From Paenibacillus lutimineralis (GTDB lineage: Bacteria; Bacillota; Bacilli; Paenibacillales; Paenibacillaceae): a stretch of DNA of 64,000 nt. Positions within the stretch are counted from its first letter, which is position 1, and every line of letters starts with the position of its first letter. The stretch is from the NCBI RefSeq assembly GCF_003991425.1, contig NZ_CP034346.1:1649501-1713500 (forward strand), written 5' to 3'. A program made the position numbers and the translations under genes. Shown here one piece after another: positions 17,573 through 26,601 of the stretch. Below the pieces are notes generated by a model that did no database searches, was not told where the DNA came from, and saw nothing but the letters and a program-made list of their open reading frames with translations.

Positions 17573-18652
17573 ATGAGCAATACTAAGCATTCCGTAGTTA
17601 TCGTTGGCTACGGTGGAATGGGAAGCTATCACGGTCACTTGATTACAGAGAATGGAAGAGTAGAGGTCAAAGGTACTTATGATGTGCTTGAGGAGCGTCG
17701 TGAAGCTTCGAAGCAAGCGGGCTACCCTGCTTATGACAGCTTTGAAGCGGTGTTGAACGATTCTTCAGTTGAGGTTGTATTAATTGCAACGCCAAATGAT
17801 GTGCATAAGGATCTGGCTATTCAAGCTTTGCAAGCTGGCAAGCATGTCATTTGCGAGAAGCCGGTTACGATGTCTGTGAGCGATTTCCAAGACATGGTCG
17901 CGGCAGCTGATGAGGCGGGCAAGGTCCTGATGGTCCACCAGAATCGCCGTTGGGATGAGGATTTCTTGACTGTTAAGCAAATGTATAACGAGAGAACAAT
18001 TGGCGACTTGTTCCAAATCGAGTCCAGAGTACATGGGGCGAACGGAATTCCAGGCGACTGGCGTCATATCAAGCAATATGGCGGCGGCATGCTGCTGGAT
18101 TGGGGCGTTCATTTGCTGGATCAGATGGTAGAGATGATTGATAGCAAAATTACTAGCGTTAGAAGCCGGCTTAGCTTCATTCTTGGTGATGAGGTTGACG
18201 ATGGATTCGAGGCGGTTTTACAATTTGAGAATGGGGTTACTGCTTTAGTTGAGGTAGGAACGACCAACTATATTACTTTGCCAAGATGGTATGTGAAGGG
18301 TACCGAGGGTGCTGCGGTAATTGAAGACTGGTCCTTGACCGGAAGAACCGTAACGCGGAATAATGAAGTGGGCAAAATTGAGCCTAAGCCGATCCGGGCT
18401 GGCGTTGGATTAACAAAGACGATGGCACCGCCATCTGAAGAAGCGACGATTACCGGGGTTCTTCCAGAACCGTTCCAGCGTTCGAGCAGCTTCTACGATA
18501 ATTTCGCAGATGTGCTAGAGGGCAAAGCGGATCCGATCGTGAAGAATGGCGAAGTACTGCGCGTATTGAATCTGATTGAAGCAATATTCAAAGCTGACGA
18601 GACCAATGAAGTCGTGAAGGATTTTGATATTTACGAGCCTGCGGGCAAATAA
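17573..18652 (+). CDS. Gfo/Idh/MocA-family oxidoreductase
   Basis: An N-terminal Rossmann fold (VVIVGYGGMGSYHG), the family motif EKPVTM near residue 97 and a C-terminal beta-sheet domain with GGGMLLDWGVHLLDQM make this a 359-residue NAD(P)-dependent sugar or inositol dehydrogenase. ATG 17573 follows a GGGAGA site; the open frame extends upstream to a TTG at 17546 without support. It stands alone with a terminator behind it, so the substrate cannot be inferred. Confidence 0.88.
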   Translation: MSNTKHSVVIVGYGGMGSYHGHLITENGRVEVKGTYDVLEERREASKQAGYPAYDSFEAVLNDSSVEVVLIATPNDVHKDLAIQALQAGKHVICEKPVTMSVSDFQDMVAAADEAGKVLMVHQNRRWDEDFLTVKQMYNERTIGDLFQIESRVHGANGIPGDWRHIKQYGGGMLLDWGVHLLDQMVEMIDSKITSVRSRLSFILGDEVDDGFEAVLQFENGVTALVEVGTTNYITLPRWYVKGTEGAAVIEDWSLTGRTVTRNNEVGKIEPKPIRAGVGLTKTMAPPSEEATITGVLPEPFQRSSSFYDNFADVLEGKADPIVKNGEVLRVLNLIEAIFKADETNEVVKDFDIYEPAGK

Positions 18653-18667
18653 TAGTGAATAAGGATG

Positions 18668-18712
18668 GAGCCTGACGGGAGGTGGAAGCACTGAGGCCGT
18701 TGGGCTTTTTCT
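18668..18712 (+). terminator. terminator after the oxidoreductase gene
   Basis: AGCCTGACGG and CCGTTGGGCT can pair as a stem with internal mismatches and are followed by TTTTTCT, typical of a Rho-independent terminator. Confidence 0.55.
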
Positions 18713-18751
18713 GTCTAATGGGTTACCTGAGTTAGGATTGGAGGTTGAATT

Positions 18752-19438
18752 GTGGAGAAGACGATCAAGGAACAGATTCTGGAATTGGCTGAGGAGGAAT
18801 ATCGTCTATTTAGTTCGAAGCTGATTCCAAATATCGATAATATCTCTGGGGTACGCTTGCCAGCTCTGCGGAAGATCGCCCAGAGAATCGTCCGTTCTGA
18901 TTGGCGTTCCTATTTGGCTGAGGCCGAGGACGACTATTTCGAGGAGACGATGCTGCAGGGCATGGTTATCGGCTATGCGGTGAAGGATATCGATGAGATG
19001 CTGGAATATACAGCGCGGTTTGTTCCGAAAATAAATAATTGGTCGGTATGCGATAGCTTCTGCGGCGGATTAAAGCTTACGAGATCGCATCTGGACAAGG
19101 TATGGGATTTCCTGCAGCCTTATCTGCAATCCGATCAGGAGTACGACATTCGCTTCGGGGTAGTCATGCTGTTGGAATATTACGTGCTGGAGGATTACAT
19201 CGATCGTGTGCTGCAAATTTTGGACGGAATTAGACATGAGGGCTATTATGTAAAAATGGCCGTAGCTTGGGCGGTCTCGATCTGCTATATTAAGCTGCCT
19301 GAACCGACATTGGCCTATTTACAGCATAGTACGCTCGATCTTTTTACTTACAACAAGGCTTTGCAGAAGATTACGGAATCCTACCGTGTAGATCAAGCGA
19401 CTAAACAGATGATTCGCAGCATGAAGCGCAAAGCCTAA
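18752..19438 (+). CDS. DNA alkylation repair protein (AlkD-like HEAT-repeat)
   Basis: This 228-residue, all-helical protein has the AlkD signature near the start (GVRLPALRKIAQRI), an NNWSVCDSFCGGL segment and repeated helices thereafter. AlkD-type glycosylases remove positively charged 3-methyladenine and 7-methylguanine without base flipping. GTG start with TTGGAGG upstream. The adaA-ogt alkylation-repair pair lies 2.4 kb downstream, though not in the same operon. Confidence 0.85.
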   Translation: MEKTIKEQILELAEEEYRLFSSKLIPNIDNISGVRLPALRKIAQRIVRSDWRSYLAEAEDDYFEETMLQGMVIGYAVKDIDEMLEYTARFVPKINNWSVCDSFCGGLKLTRSHLDKVWDFLQPYLQSDQEYDIRFGVVMLLEYYVLEDYIDRVLQILDGIRHEGYYVKMAVAWAVSICYIKLPEPTLAYLQHSTLDLFTYNKALQKITESYRVDQATKQMIRSMKRKA

Positions 19439-19442
19439 TATC

Positions 19443-19487
19443 AAAACCCACCGCTAAAAGGCTGATAGCCTAACGGTGGGTTTTGCT
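19443..19487 (+). terminator. strong terminator
   Basis: AAAACCCACCGCTA pairs with TAACGGTGGGTTTT around a loop that itself contains a small GGCTGATAGCC stem. It separates the repair gene from the convergent gene. Confidence 0.85.
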
Positions 19488-19496
19488 TCATTTCAA

Positions 19497-20426
19497 TTAC
19501 TTATTAGATTTGAAAGTGAGCTTGTCCCCATCTGGGAAATGGATTTTAAGCTCGAATTCTTTATAGTTGTCAGCTAATTGAAATGCCGTCAAAGTACGAG
19601 AGATAGCGTCCTGCTTCGGCGTATCTTTTTCAATTTCCAGCTTAATTAGGACCTTCTCAAGCTGCTTCAGCGCTGTGGCTCCTTGTATCTTCGTAGTAGT
19701 CTTACTTCTCTCATCTTCAATTTCAGCTTGAATCATGCCGTGATAATTCTTGTAATCCACCTCATATTGTCCTTGCGCGTAATCAACTTCCAGCTCGAAT
19801 TCAAGAAAATTGGCGATGCTGGTTGTCAGTTCCTCTGTATTCGTCCCTTTAATTGAATTGTTCTGATTCGACATCTCTCGATTGTCAGCGGCAAAATGAG
19901 CGCTGCTATGGTGCTCATTATGCACGATGACGAGCTTTAAATCAGTCACTTTATATTGCGTGATTTGGGTGAGGATCGATTGCAATTTATTCGACTCCTG
20001 GCTGGCTGCATTGGCGATTAAATTGGCCTCGGACGCTGAGAAGTTCTGCGCGGTCCAGGTGTCTTCTTGTTGGAGCATCTCTTGTACAACTTTAATAGAA
20101 GCGGCGTCAAGTACCTGTCCGGTTAATGCCTCGATCTGATCTTGATTGAATAGGACAACCGTCTTGTAACTGTCCTTATATATTGTGGTCATCGTAGTAT
20201 CAGTATTGTTCTCCCCTGAAGTAGAAGGGTGATTGGTATCCTCGGCTGGCGTGGTCACTTTATCATTAGCAATTCCTATCGTGTTGGAATTTGTCTCGGA
20301 AGGTGTGGCATCCGCTGACTCTAGCGGACGGGGCTTGGATTTGTTCAGGCTTGGAATCAGAATTAGGGCTCCCGCGATAACTACAACAGCAATGCAAGCA
20401 ACTATTTTTGTGGTTGTCTTGTTCAT
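19497..20426 (-). CDS. membrane-anchored/secreted YusW-like protein
   Basis: A single N-terminal hydrophobic segment (about residues 6-26) is followed by a Ser/Thr-rich linker and an extracytoplasmic domain. The last 100 or so residues match the YusW-like pattern: FELEVDYAQGQYEVDYK, an IEDE turn, IKLEIEKDT and a final FELKIHFPDG strand. The middle (VLFNQDQIEALTGQVL) is not recognised. ATG 20426 follows AAAGGAATG; the frame opens at 20450. Function unknown; it is probably a cell-surface protein. Confidence 0.75.
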   Translation of the reverse strand: MNKTTTKIVACIAVVVIAGALILIPSLNKSKPRPLESADATPSETNSNTIGIANDKVTTPAEDTNHPSTSGENNTDTTMTTIYKDSYKTVVLFNQDQIEALTGQVLDAASIKVVQEMLQQEDTWTAQNFSASEANLIANAASQESNKLQSILTQITQYKVTDLKLVIVHNEHHSSAHFAADNREMSNQNNSIKGTNTEELTTSIANFLEFELEVDYAQGQYEVDYKNYHGMIQAEIEDERSKTTTKIQGATALKQLEKVLIKLEIEKDTPKQDAISRTLTAFQLADNYKEFELKIHFPDGDKLTFKSNK

Positions 20427-20606
20427 GTTGTCATTCCTTTCTCTGTGCATTGTGACAATTATCTCAAAGACACTTTAACATAGAACCCCGCCCCCCTAGA
20501 TTTGAAAATGTGAACAATCTTTTAACAACCGATGATATGGATTACAATTCCGGCTTAAGTTATTTACAATAGGGGCTGAAGTGAGTAAATAATGGAGGGT
20601 TATTGA

Positions 20607-21008
20607 GTGAGAAAATCATACATAGCCGCATTTATCTATCTATTAATCGGGTTAGGATTTGGTGTGTTTTCGAGAGAATTCACGAAAATACAAGGCTTTG
20701 ACGGGTATACGGTTTTAAATGTTCTGCATACCCACGTTCTTATTCTCGGCTTTATGTTCTTCCTGATCAGTCTGATTCTTTCGAAGCTGTTCTCGGTTCA
20801 TCAGACCAAGTCTTTCAATGTCTGGTTCATCGTCTATAATATCGGTCTGGTCCTGACGATCGGCTCTATGACGGTGCGCGGAATATTGCAGGTGAATGGC
20901 AACGATATGGCAGGCCTGAGTCATATGGCAGGTCTATCTCATTCGATTATCGGCATCGCCTTGATCTGGTATATGCTGTTGCTGAACAAAGCGTACAAAC
21001 AGCAGTAA
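20607..21008 (+). CDS. DUF2871 family membrane protein
   Basis: This 133-residue protein has four predicted membrane helices and the features of DUF2871: LHTHVLILGFMFFL with paired histidines in a helix, and GLSHSIIGIALIW near the end. A MAGLSH hexapeptide occurs twice in tandem just before the last helix. The membrane histidines hint at haem or metal binding, but the family has no established function. GTG start after GGAGGG. Confidence 0.8.
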   Translation: MRKSYIAAFIYLLIGLGFGVFSREFTKIQGFDGYTVLNVLHTHVLILGFMFFLISLILSKLFSVHQTKSFNVWFIVYNIGLVLTIGSMTVRGILQVNGNDMAGLSHMAGLSHSIIGIALIWYMLLLNKAYKQQ

Positions 21009-21029
21009 TATAATAGCACTATCGAGCAC

Positions 21030-21072
21030 AAAGGCATGGTCCCCAAGGTTAAACCTCGGGGACCATGCCTTT
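21030..21072. terminator. bidirectional terminator
   Basis: AAAGGCATGGTCCCC and GGGGACCATGCCTTT form a 15-base-pair stem between two convergent genes, with an A-rich left and T-rich right flank. Confidence 0.88.
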
Positions 21073-21088
21073 AATGATTAAATCCCGC

Positions 21089-21619
21089 CTATAGCAGGCT
21101 CGATCCGCTACGTTCCAGATCCAGCAATTTCGTCTTCATCTCAAGTCCGCCGCGGTAGCCGGTTAATGTCCCGTTCTTGCCAATCACCCGATGACAGGGA
21201 ACGGTAATCAGAAGAGGGTTAGCTCCGATTGCGGTACCTACTGCGCGAACCGCCGCTGGCCTTTGGATATGATTGGCAATGTCTGAATAAGAGCATGTTT
21301 TCCCATAAGGGATCGCACAAAGAGCGTCCCATACTTCTTTTTGAAATGAGGTTCCCTCCAGCGCAACAGGAAGCGAGAAATACTGCCGTTGCCCCTGTAG
21401 ATATTCGCTCAGTTCAACGGAATAGGGACGGAGGATTTCATTGTTCTCCATCAGCTGGTATTCCTTATAATGTTTCGCTACCCACTTGCTTAGCTCTTCG
21501 AAATCCTTATTCTGAGATCCAACGTAGCAGAGCCCTTGCTCGGTAGCAGCCAGGTAAATGCTCCAGTCTTCCTGCGACAATTTAGACCAGTACACCGTCA
21601 TGTGCGAATTTTGCTTCAT
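21089..21619 (-). CDS. ogt: methylated-DNA-protein-cysteine S-methyltransferase
   Basis: This 176-residue suicide repair protein carries the alkyl-acceptor motif VPCHRVIG, preceded by the Arg finger region RPAAVRAVGTAIGANP. It transfers methyl groups from O6-methylguanine to its own cysteine. Its start overlaps the stop of adaA (ATGA), so the two are translated together. The pair is equivalent to the adaA-adaB adaptive-response operon of Bacillus. Confidence 0.92.
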   Translation of the reverse strand: MKQNSHMTVYWSKLSQEDWSIYLAATEQGLCYVGSQNKDFEELSKWVAKHYKEYQLMENNEILRPYSVELSEYLQGQRQYFSLPVALEGTSFQKEVWDALCAIPYGKTCSYSDIANHIQRPAAVRAVGTAIGANPLLITVPCHRVIGKNGTLTGYRGGLEMKTKLLDLERSGSSLL

Positions 21620-22221
21620 AATAAATCGTCTCCTTCATACGGAATGCTTGCGTGTTCTTTGCGATATTGAGCTGGGGTGACTCCAGTCCGTTTCTTGAAT
21701 AGGGTTATAAAATAAGCTGTATTCGCCATTCCAACACTGGCTCCAACTTTGGCGACCTCAAGCCCGGAATGGAGCAGCAGTTGCTGGGCTTTAGCAATCC
21801 GTATTTGCTGGATGTATTCGACCGGCGTTACACCCTTGATTTTTTTAAAAGTCCGATGAAGGTGGTAGGGGCTTCCATGACTGACCTCAGCGAGGGTCTG
21901 GAGGGCAAGCGAAGCAGAGTAATTGTTATCAATGTAGTCCGTGACAAGCTCAATCCATTCATCATCAGGCAAGCGCTGACCGGTTGGCCTGCAGCGTTTG
22001 CAGGGCCGGAAATTCTCGGATAAGGCCTGCTCAGCGTTTTCGAACAGGCGGATATTCTCCATTTTTGGCGGCCTCGATTTACAGGACGGTCTGCAGAAGA
22101 TACCCGTTGTCTTGACGGCATAGAAGAACTCTCCGTCATAGGCGGGGTCATTGCCAACAATGGCGTTCCACCGCTCACGGGTTAGCTCTATGGGATGAAG
22201 ATGCATGGAAGTGTGCTTCAA
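21616..22221 (-). CDS. adaA: AdaA-like methylphosphotriester-DNA alkyltransferase and AraC-type activator
   Basis: An N-terminal Ada zinc domain (TGIFCRPSCKSRPP and FRPCKRCRPTG, four zinc cysteines, the first being the methyl acceptor) is followed by an AraC-type DNA-binding domain (SLALQTLAEVSHGSPYHLHR, then VGMANTAYFITLFKKRTG). Methylation of the cysteine turns it into an activator of its own operon. TTG 22221 is preferred because AGGGGGA lies six bases upstream; the ATG at 22242 has no ribosome site. Confidence 0.9.
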   Translation of the reverse strand: MKHTSMHLHPIELTRERWNAIVGNDPAYDGEFFYAVKTTGIFCRPSCKSRPPKMENIRLFENAEQALSENFRPCKRCRPTGQRLPDDEWIELVTDYIDNNYSASLALQTLAEVSHGSPYHLHRTFKKIKGVTPVEYIQQIRIAKAQQLLLHSGLEVAKVGASVGMANTAYFITLFKKRTGVTPAQYRKEHASIPYEGDDLL

Positions 22222-22334
22222 GTGTAATCCCCCTGGTTTCATATCGGCTTCGTATATTAATATACTCCTTAATTGGGATCATCGTACGCTTTTTAAGCTG
22301 TAATAGCAAGATAACGAAATTATGGGGGAGGGGT

Positions 22335-23516
22335 TTATTTTAGATTATCGTATTTGACAACGGGCCATTTCTCTTTGCGAAGAGCGTCCAGTAATTCGGG
22401 GGTCGCATTTAGGTTAGCTTGCACAAGCTCACGCGGCGTAAGGGCCATCCATTGATTCAAGGAGATATCTGCAAAGCGGTCGCTCTTGAATATTTCAAGG
22501 AACCAGAGGGTGTCGTTCCCGGTGTTCTGGATATAGTGTCCGAAGGCGAAGGGGACATAACCGACATCTCCCGCCCGGACGTTAAAGGTGCGCGCGACTC
22601 CGTTACCGCCGAATACAGTCATTCGACCTTGACCCGTCAAGTAATATTGCCACTCATCATTATTGGGATGCCAGTGCAGCTCGCGCATCCCGCCCGGCTT
22701 AATCTCGACCAGTGCAGCCGCAACTGTCTTGGAGATGGGGAAGTTGGTGGTATCAGCGATGCGGACACTACCGCCCGGTGTCTTCAGTGGGGTCTGTGCC
22801 AGAAGCTTATGCTTGAAGCTAATGGGAATCGTACCGTAGGGAGATTGAACCTCCTGACTAGCTAATGATCCTGGGACCTTGTCCGGGAAAATATAAAGCT
22901 GCTTATCGGGAATACCATCGAAAGCAGCTTCATCTACTCCGAAGTTGGAGGATAGGACTTCTTTGGGCGTATGGGCGAACCAGTCTGAAATGGATAGTGT
23001 ATTCAGATCTGAGAAATTGCCGTCATCAAAGACAAGCAAAAATTCACATCCGTTCTCAAGCGCTTGAATAGAGTGGGGGATACCCGCCGGAAAATACCAT
23101 AGATCTCCCGCCTCAATATCAGCGATAAAATTCCGTCCATTCTGATCCACCGCGGTGACTCTGGCACTGCCAAGCAGCATATAGGCCCATTCAGCTTGCT
23201 GATGCCAATGTAACTCGCGTACCCCGCCTGGGACCAGACTCATGTTAACGCCTGCCAGGGTCTTCGCGATCGGCAGATCCCGTACGGTAATTTCTCTTGA
23301 CCATCCGCCCTCATTAAGCTGCATATGGGTATCAGAGTAAGACATAACCAGATTCGGCATTAGCCCGGAATCGGTAACCGGAGGCACCAGCATATCAGGG
23401 TTCTCCCGGTCTCTCATCACATCCCGCGGTCCATAATCGGGCCCGCCTGTACCATCGCTGCGTATCGGTTGGGGGATGCGAGGAGGTTCACAGTTGCTTT
23501 GTTCTGAATTTGCCAT
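22335..23516 (-). CDS. bicupin oxalate decarboxylase family protein with altered lid
   Basis: Two cupin domains each retain the manganese ligands: [10 protein letters not shown] plus IPHSI in the first, [11 protein letters not shown] plus FGHYI in the second. The layout and length (393 residues) match OxdC, which cleaves oxalate to formate and CO2. However, the N-terminal active-site lid, SENST with the catalytic Glu162 in B. subtilis OxdC, reads SDLNT here, in [17 protein letters not shown]. Activity may therefore differ. ATG 23516 follows AAGGAGGG. No signal peptide is visible. Confidence 0.88.
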   Translation of the reverse strand: MANSEQSNCEPPRIPQPIRSDGTGGPDYGPRDVMRDRENPDMLVPPVTDSGLMPNLVMSYSDTHMQLNEGGWSREITVRDLPIAKTLAGVNMSLVPGGVRELHWHQQAEWAYMLLGSARVTAVDQNGRNFIADIEAGDLWYFPAGIPHSIQALENGCEFLLVFDDGNFSDLNTLSISDWFAHTPKEVLSSNFGVDEAAFDGIPDKQLYIFPDKVPGSLASQEVQSPYGTIPISFKHKLLAQTPLKTPGGSVRIADTTNFPISKTVAAALVEIKPGGMRELHWHPNNDEWQYYLTGQGRMTVFGGNGVARTFNVRAGDVGYVPFAFGHYIQNTGNDTLWFLEIFKSDRFADISLNQWMALTPRELVQANLNATPELLDALRKEKWPVVKYDNLK

Positions 23517-23620
23517 TAAATGATATCCCTCCTTGAACACGGGCATCATTTCCGCCCATTCAGAATATGTTTATGAGTTAGGGCTTGGATAATAGTATTA
23601 TTCATCGAGCCAGTTATGGG

Positions 23621-23673
23621 ATAAAAGAAAACGCTCCTCACAAACGGCGGGTGTAAGCTCGTTTGGAGAAGCG
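23621..23673 (-). terminator. terminator downstream of the GH125 gene
   Basis: Read on the minus strand, CGCTTCTCCAAACG pairs with CGTTTGTGAGGAGCG, followed by TTTTCTTTT. It lies between the GH125 gene and the next gene on the same strand. Confidence 0.75.
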
Positions 23674-23721
23674 TAGTTAGGGTTGTTCATTTTGAGGAAT
23701 AAGGGCTTATTTATGATGTAA

Positions 23722-25002
23722 TTATATGAGGCCTTCGTCCATAGCTTTACAGATCAAGGTTGCAAACAGGCTATTGGACCATGCGAACCAAGGGCGACTG
23801 AAATCACTTGGATCATCTGGATGGAAGCCTTCGTGCATATAACCTGTATCGGCATCGGTGTCAATCAAGGTCTGGATAAGTTCTTTGATCTCCTCAGGGT
23901 TGTTGGAAGTCAATGCTTGTACAGATAATGCCATATGCCATACATAGCCACCCGGTGTATGCGGGCTACCGATTCCTTTGGCATATTTGCCCTCAAAATA
24001 ATACGGATTGTCGAAGCTAAGCGCAAATCGGCGGGTATTCTGGTAAATCGGATCGTTGATATCGGTGTAACCGATGTATGGAATCGTAATCAATCCCGGT
24101 GTACCAGCATCGTCCATCAGACAGTAGTTACCATGGCCATCGGTCTCGTATGCATAGATCTTCCCGTATTTAGGATGATCCACGATCCCGTAGGTTTGAA
24201 TGCCGAAATCAATTTCGTTGCGCAGCTTCTCGGTGCGAGCGGCAAGACGGGCATCGCTGTAAATTTCGGTTGCTATCTCCATGATATGACCGAGAATCAC
24301 TACTGCGAACATGTTACCTGGAATGTTGTATCCGTACAGATTGGCGTCATCGCTTGGCCGGAAACCGGACCAGGTCATCCCGGTATAGTTAGACGGAAGT
24401 CCACGGCCGTTGTTCTGAAGTGTTTCTGTATGCTGCTTCGTTTGCCGGATGAAGTGATACAGTGACTTTTGGTCATGATGCTGTTCGGTAATCATCACAT
24501 TTACAATCGAAGTGAGTGCTTGATATACCTCATTCGTGAACACATCTGTAATCCCGGTTTCTTTCCAATAGGAGTAGAGAAGCTGCACCGGGAAGCAAAG
24601 GGAGTCGATCTCATATTTCCGCTCCCACATCCACGGATTTAAGTCGCAGTCGTCTGAATCTCTGTAGTGCTTATCGTTAGCTATCTCATTGAACGCATTC
24701 GTATACGGATCAATGTTAATGTAGAACATTTGGCGGGTGATTAGTCCGCCGATCATGTGCTGTAGTTCCTTGTCATGTTTGGCAAAAGGAATGTAGTGAC
24801 GCACCTGCTCTGTAGAATCGCGTAGCCACATAGCTGGAATATCTCCAGTAAATACGAATGTCGTGCCGTCATCGAGCAGCTTTGTTGTCGTTTCCAGTGT
24901 ATTAGGGAAGGTGTTTCTGAACAGTTGCTGCAGTTTAGGATTATGCGCCAGTTTCTTATCGGCTTCATCTAGAAATTGTGATATCGAAGCGGGTAAATTC
25001 AT
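23722..25002 (-). CDS. GH125 exo-alpha-1,6-mannosidase
   Basis: This 426-residue (alpha/alpha)6-barrel glycosidase has the GH125 hallmarks MWLRDSTEQVRHYIPF, an INIDPYTNAFNE segment, CDLNPWMWERKYEIDSLCFP and a C-terminal RPWFAWSNSLFA. Family members remove non-reducing alpha-1,6-linked mannose. No signal peptide, so it works in the cytoplasm on imported mannosides. It is divergent from the sugar importer genes and fits with the GH130 phosphorylase to their right as one mannoside-degradation locus. Confidence 0.9.
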   Translation of the reverse strand: MNLPASISQFLDEADKKLAHNPKLQQLFRNTFPNTLETTTKLLDDGTTFVFTGDIPAMWLRDSTEQVRHYIPFAKHDKELQHMIGGLITRQMFYINIDPYTNAFNEIANDKHYRDSDDCDLNPWMWERKYEIDSLCFPVQLLYSYWKETGITDVFTNEVYQALTSIVNVMITEQHHDQKSLYHFIRQTKQHTETLQNNGRGLPSNYTGMTWSGFRPSDDANLYGYNIPGNMFAVVILGHIMEIATEIYSDARLAARTEKLRNEIDFGIQTYGIVDHPKYGKIYAYETDGHGNYCLMDDAGTPGLITIPYIGYTDINDPIYQNTRRFALSFDNPYYFEGKYAKGIGSPHTPGGYVWHMALSVQALTSNNPEEIKELIQTLIDTDADTGYMHEGFHPDDPSDFSRPWFAWSNSLFATLICKAMDEGLI

Positions 25003-25435
25003 GAGTCGGACTCCTCTCGAAAATTAGGATTGTTTGAGTTGCAGGGTATTGCACACCTAAATCCTCAGCCTTTACAAATGCACTTGCCTTGATCATCAAG
25101 CAGAACACCCTTCTGCAAATCAAGTTCAATTTGTCCCAGAAGGAAAGGGCAATGTCAGTGCATCATTCTTATTGATGCAACAAATGTATGCGTGTACAAA
25201 ATGATGTCTGATCAAGGCAGGAGTTGATCGACATTGCGACTTCTTTAGACAGATTCACATAACTTCATAGAATTAACAATATGTATGATTTGCACGTGCC
25301 AACCTCTGAAAAAACGACATAGCTGTACCTTAAAAAAATACATAGCTAGTGAACTACAGCGACAGCTTGCTGCTGCCATCCTGAGGGTGCAAAGAACTCA
25401 TAAATCCTTATCTAGCAAGGGATTTGGCGATCAGG
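25003..25435. other. intergenic region upstream of the mannoside genes
   Basis: About 430 bases between divergent genes with no convincing coding sequence. It must contain the GH125 promoter on the minus strand, but no clear -35/-10 pair or copy of the AAATGAC motif stands out. A 71-codon open frame at 25285 runs into the conserved promoter block and was rejected. Confidence 0.5.
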
Positions 25436-25509
25436 AAATGACAATGCAGAATCCACATATTTACGGTATGAAGCTATTTTCACTACAATTTTGCTTGTAA
25501 GCGCTAGCA
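25436..25509 (+). promoter_or_regulatory. importer promoter with activator-like motif and CcpA cre site
   Basis: In order: AAATGACAATG (25436-25446), ACATATTTACGG with TTACGG as -35 (25461-25466), TACAAT as -10 (25484-25489, 17-base spacer), and TGTAAGCGCTAGCA (25496-25509), a perfect match to the cre consensus TGWAARCGYTWNCW at the likely transcription start. The same elements at the same spacing recur at 31393-31469. The poor -35 and upstream motif suggest activation by the AraC-type regulator at 28783; the cre suggests repression by CcpA on preferred sugars. Confidence 0.75.
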
Positions 25510-25622
25510 GCTATACTCATCAAATCTCGGTATGAACTGGATTGATGAGTGCTTGCGCCAAATGTTTTCCGGGCAATGACAGCAAGAACTAGAACAAGTT
25601 AGGAAAGGAGAGGACTTAGGAC

Positions 25623-26576
25623 ATGAGAGCAACACGTAAAGCTGCTGCACTACAATTAAAGACTGCGGGTAAAAGTTCATTACTAACGAGAATTCTGAAG
25701 AACTGGGAGTTATATATATTTATCGCCCCAGCGTTCTTATACTTCGTGATTTTCCAATATGGACCGATGTATGGAATTCAGATTGCCTTCAAAAATTTCA
25801 CTCCGTCCCAAGGAATTACGGGGAGTGAGTGGGTCGGTTTTGAACATTTTAATCGTTTTTTTCATTCCTATTACTTCAAGGATTTATTGTGGAATACGTT
25901 CAGCTTGAGTTTCTATGAGCTTGCAATCGGCTTCCCGCTTCCGATCATTATGGCGCTGGCCTTTAATGAAGTACGAAACGGATTTTTTAAGAAAAGCGTG
26001 CAAACGATTACTTATGCCCCGCATTTTATTTCTGTCGTCGTTATGGCAGGGATGGTTATTACCTTCTTGACGCCTTCAACAGGAGTTATCGTAAAGCTGA
26101 TCGAGCTCTTCGGAATCGACGCTCCGGCATTTCTGACTGACCCGCGTTGGTTCAAGACGGTGTATGTATTATCCGGTGTATGGCAGAGCACAGGCTGGGG
26201 GACGATCATTTATCTGGCCGCGTTATCCGGAGTAGATCCGCAGCTGCATGAAGCAGCGATCGTCGATGGTGCCAGCCGGTTCAAGCGGGTTCTGAACATT
26301 AATTTACCTACGATTGTTCCGACGATAATGATTTTACTCATTTTGAACGTTGGCAACATTCTTGGTATAGGGTATGAGAAAGTATTGCTGCTTCAAAATC
26401 CGTTGAATATGGACTCCTCGGATGTAATTTCGACGTTTGTATACCGATCTGGTCTCGTTAGCGCGCAATACAGCTTCTCGACGGCCGTAGGCTTGTTTAA
26501 CTCCGTAGTGAACGCTCTGTTGTTAATTACAGTTAATAAAATCGCCAAACGGACAAGTGAGACAAGCTTATGGTAA
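25623..26576 (+). CDS. sugar ABC transporter permease (LplB/YtcP type)
   Basis: This 317-residue membrane protein has six helices and the EAA loop HEAAIVDGASRFKRVLNINLP that contacts the ATPase. The N-terminal YIFIAPAFLYFVIFQYGPMYGIQIAFKNF is the signature of LplB-like oligosaccharide permeases of Paenibacillus. It pairs with the next permease and the lipoprotein at 31611. No ATPase gene is present, so a shared MsmX-like ATPase encoded elsewhere is expected. Confidence 0.9.
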   Translation: MRATRKAAALQLKTAGKSSLLTRILKNWELYIFIAPAFLYFVIFQYGPMYGIQIAFKNFTPSQGITGSEWVGFEHFNRFFHSYYFKDLLWNTFSLSFYELAIGFPLPIIMALAFNEVRNGFFKKSVQTITYAPHFISVVVMAGMVITFLTPSTGVIVKLIELFGIDAPAFLTDPRWFKTVYVLSGVWQSTGWGTIIYLAALSGVDPQLHEAAIVDGASRFKRVLNINLPTIVPTIMILLILNVGNILGIGYEKVLLLQNPLNMDSSDVISTFVYRSGLVSAQYSFSTAVGLFNSVVNALLLITVNKIAKRTSETSLW

Positions 26577-26601
26577 ACAGGAAGAGAGGAGGGGCTTATT
26601 G

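Noticed and set aside
25285..25500. 71-codon open frame upstream of the permease genes
   Set aside because: It runs through the conserved activator motif, -35, -10 and into the cre site; no ribosome site or family resemblance.
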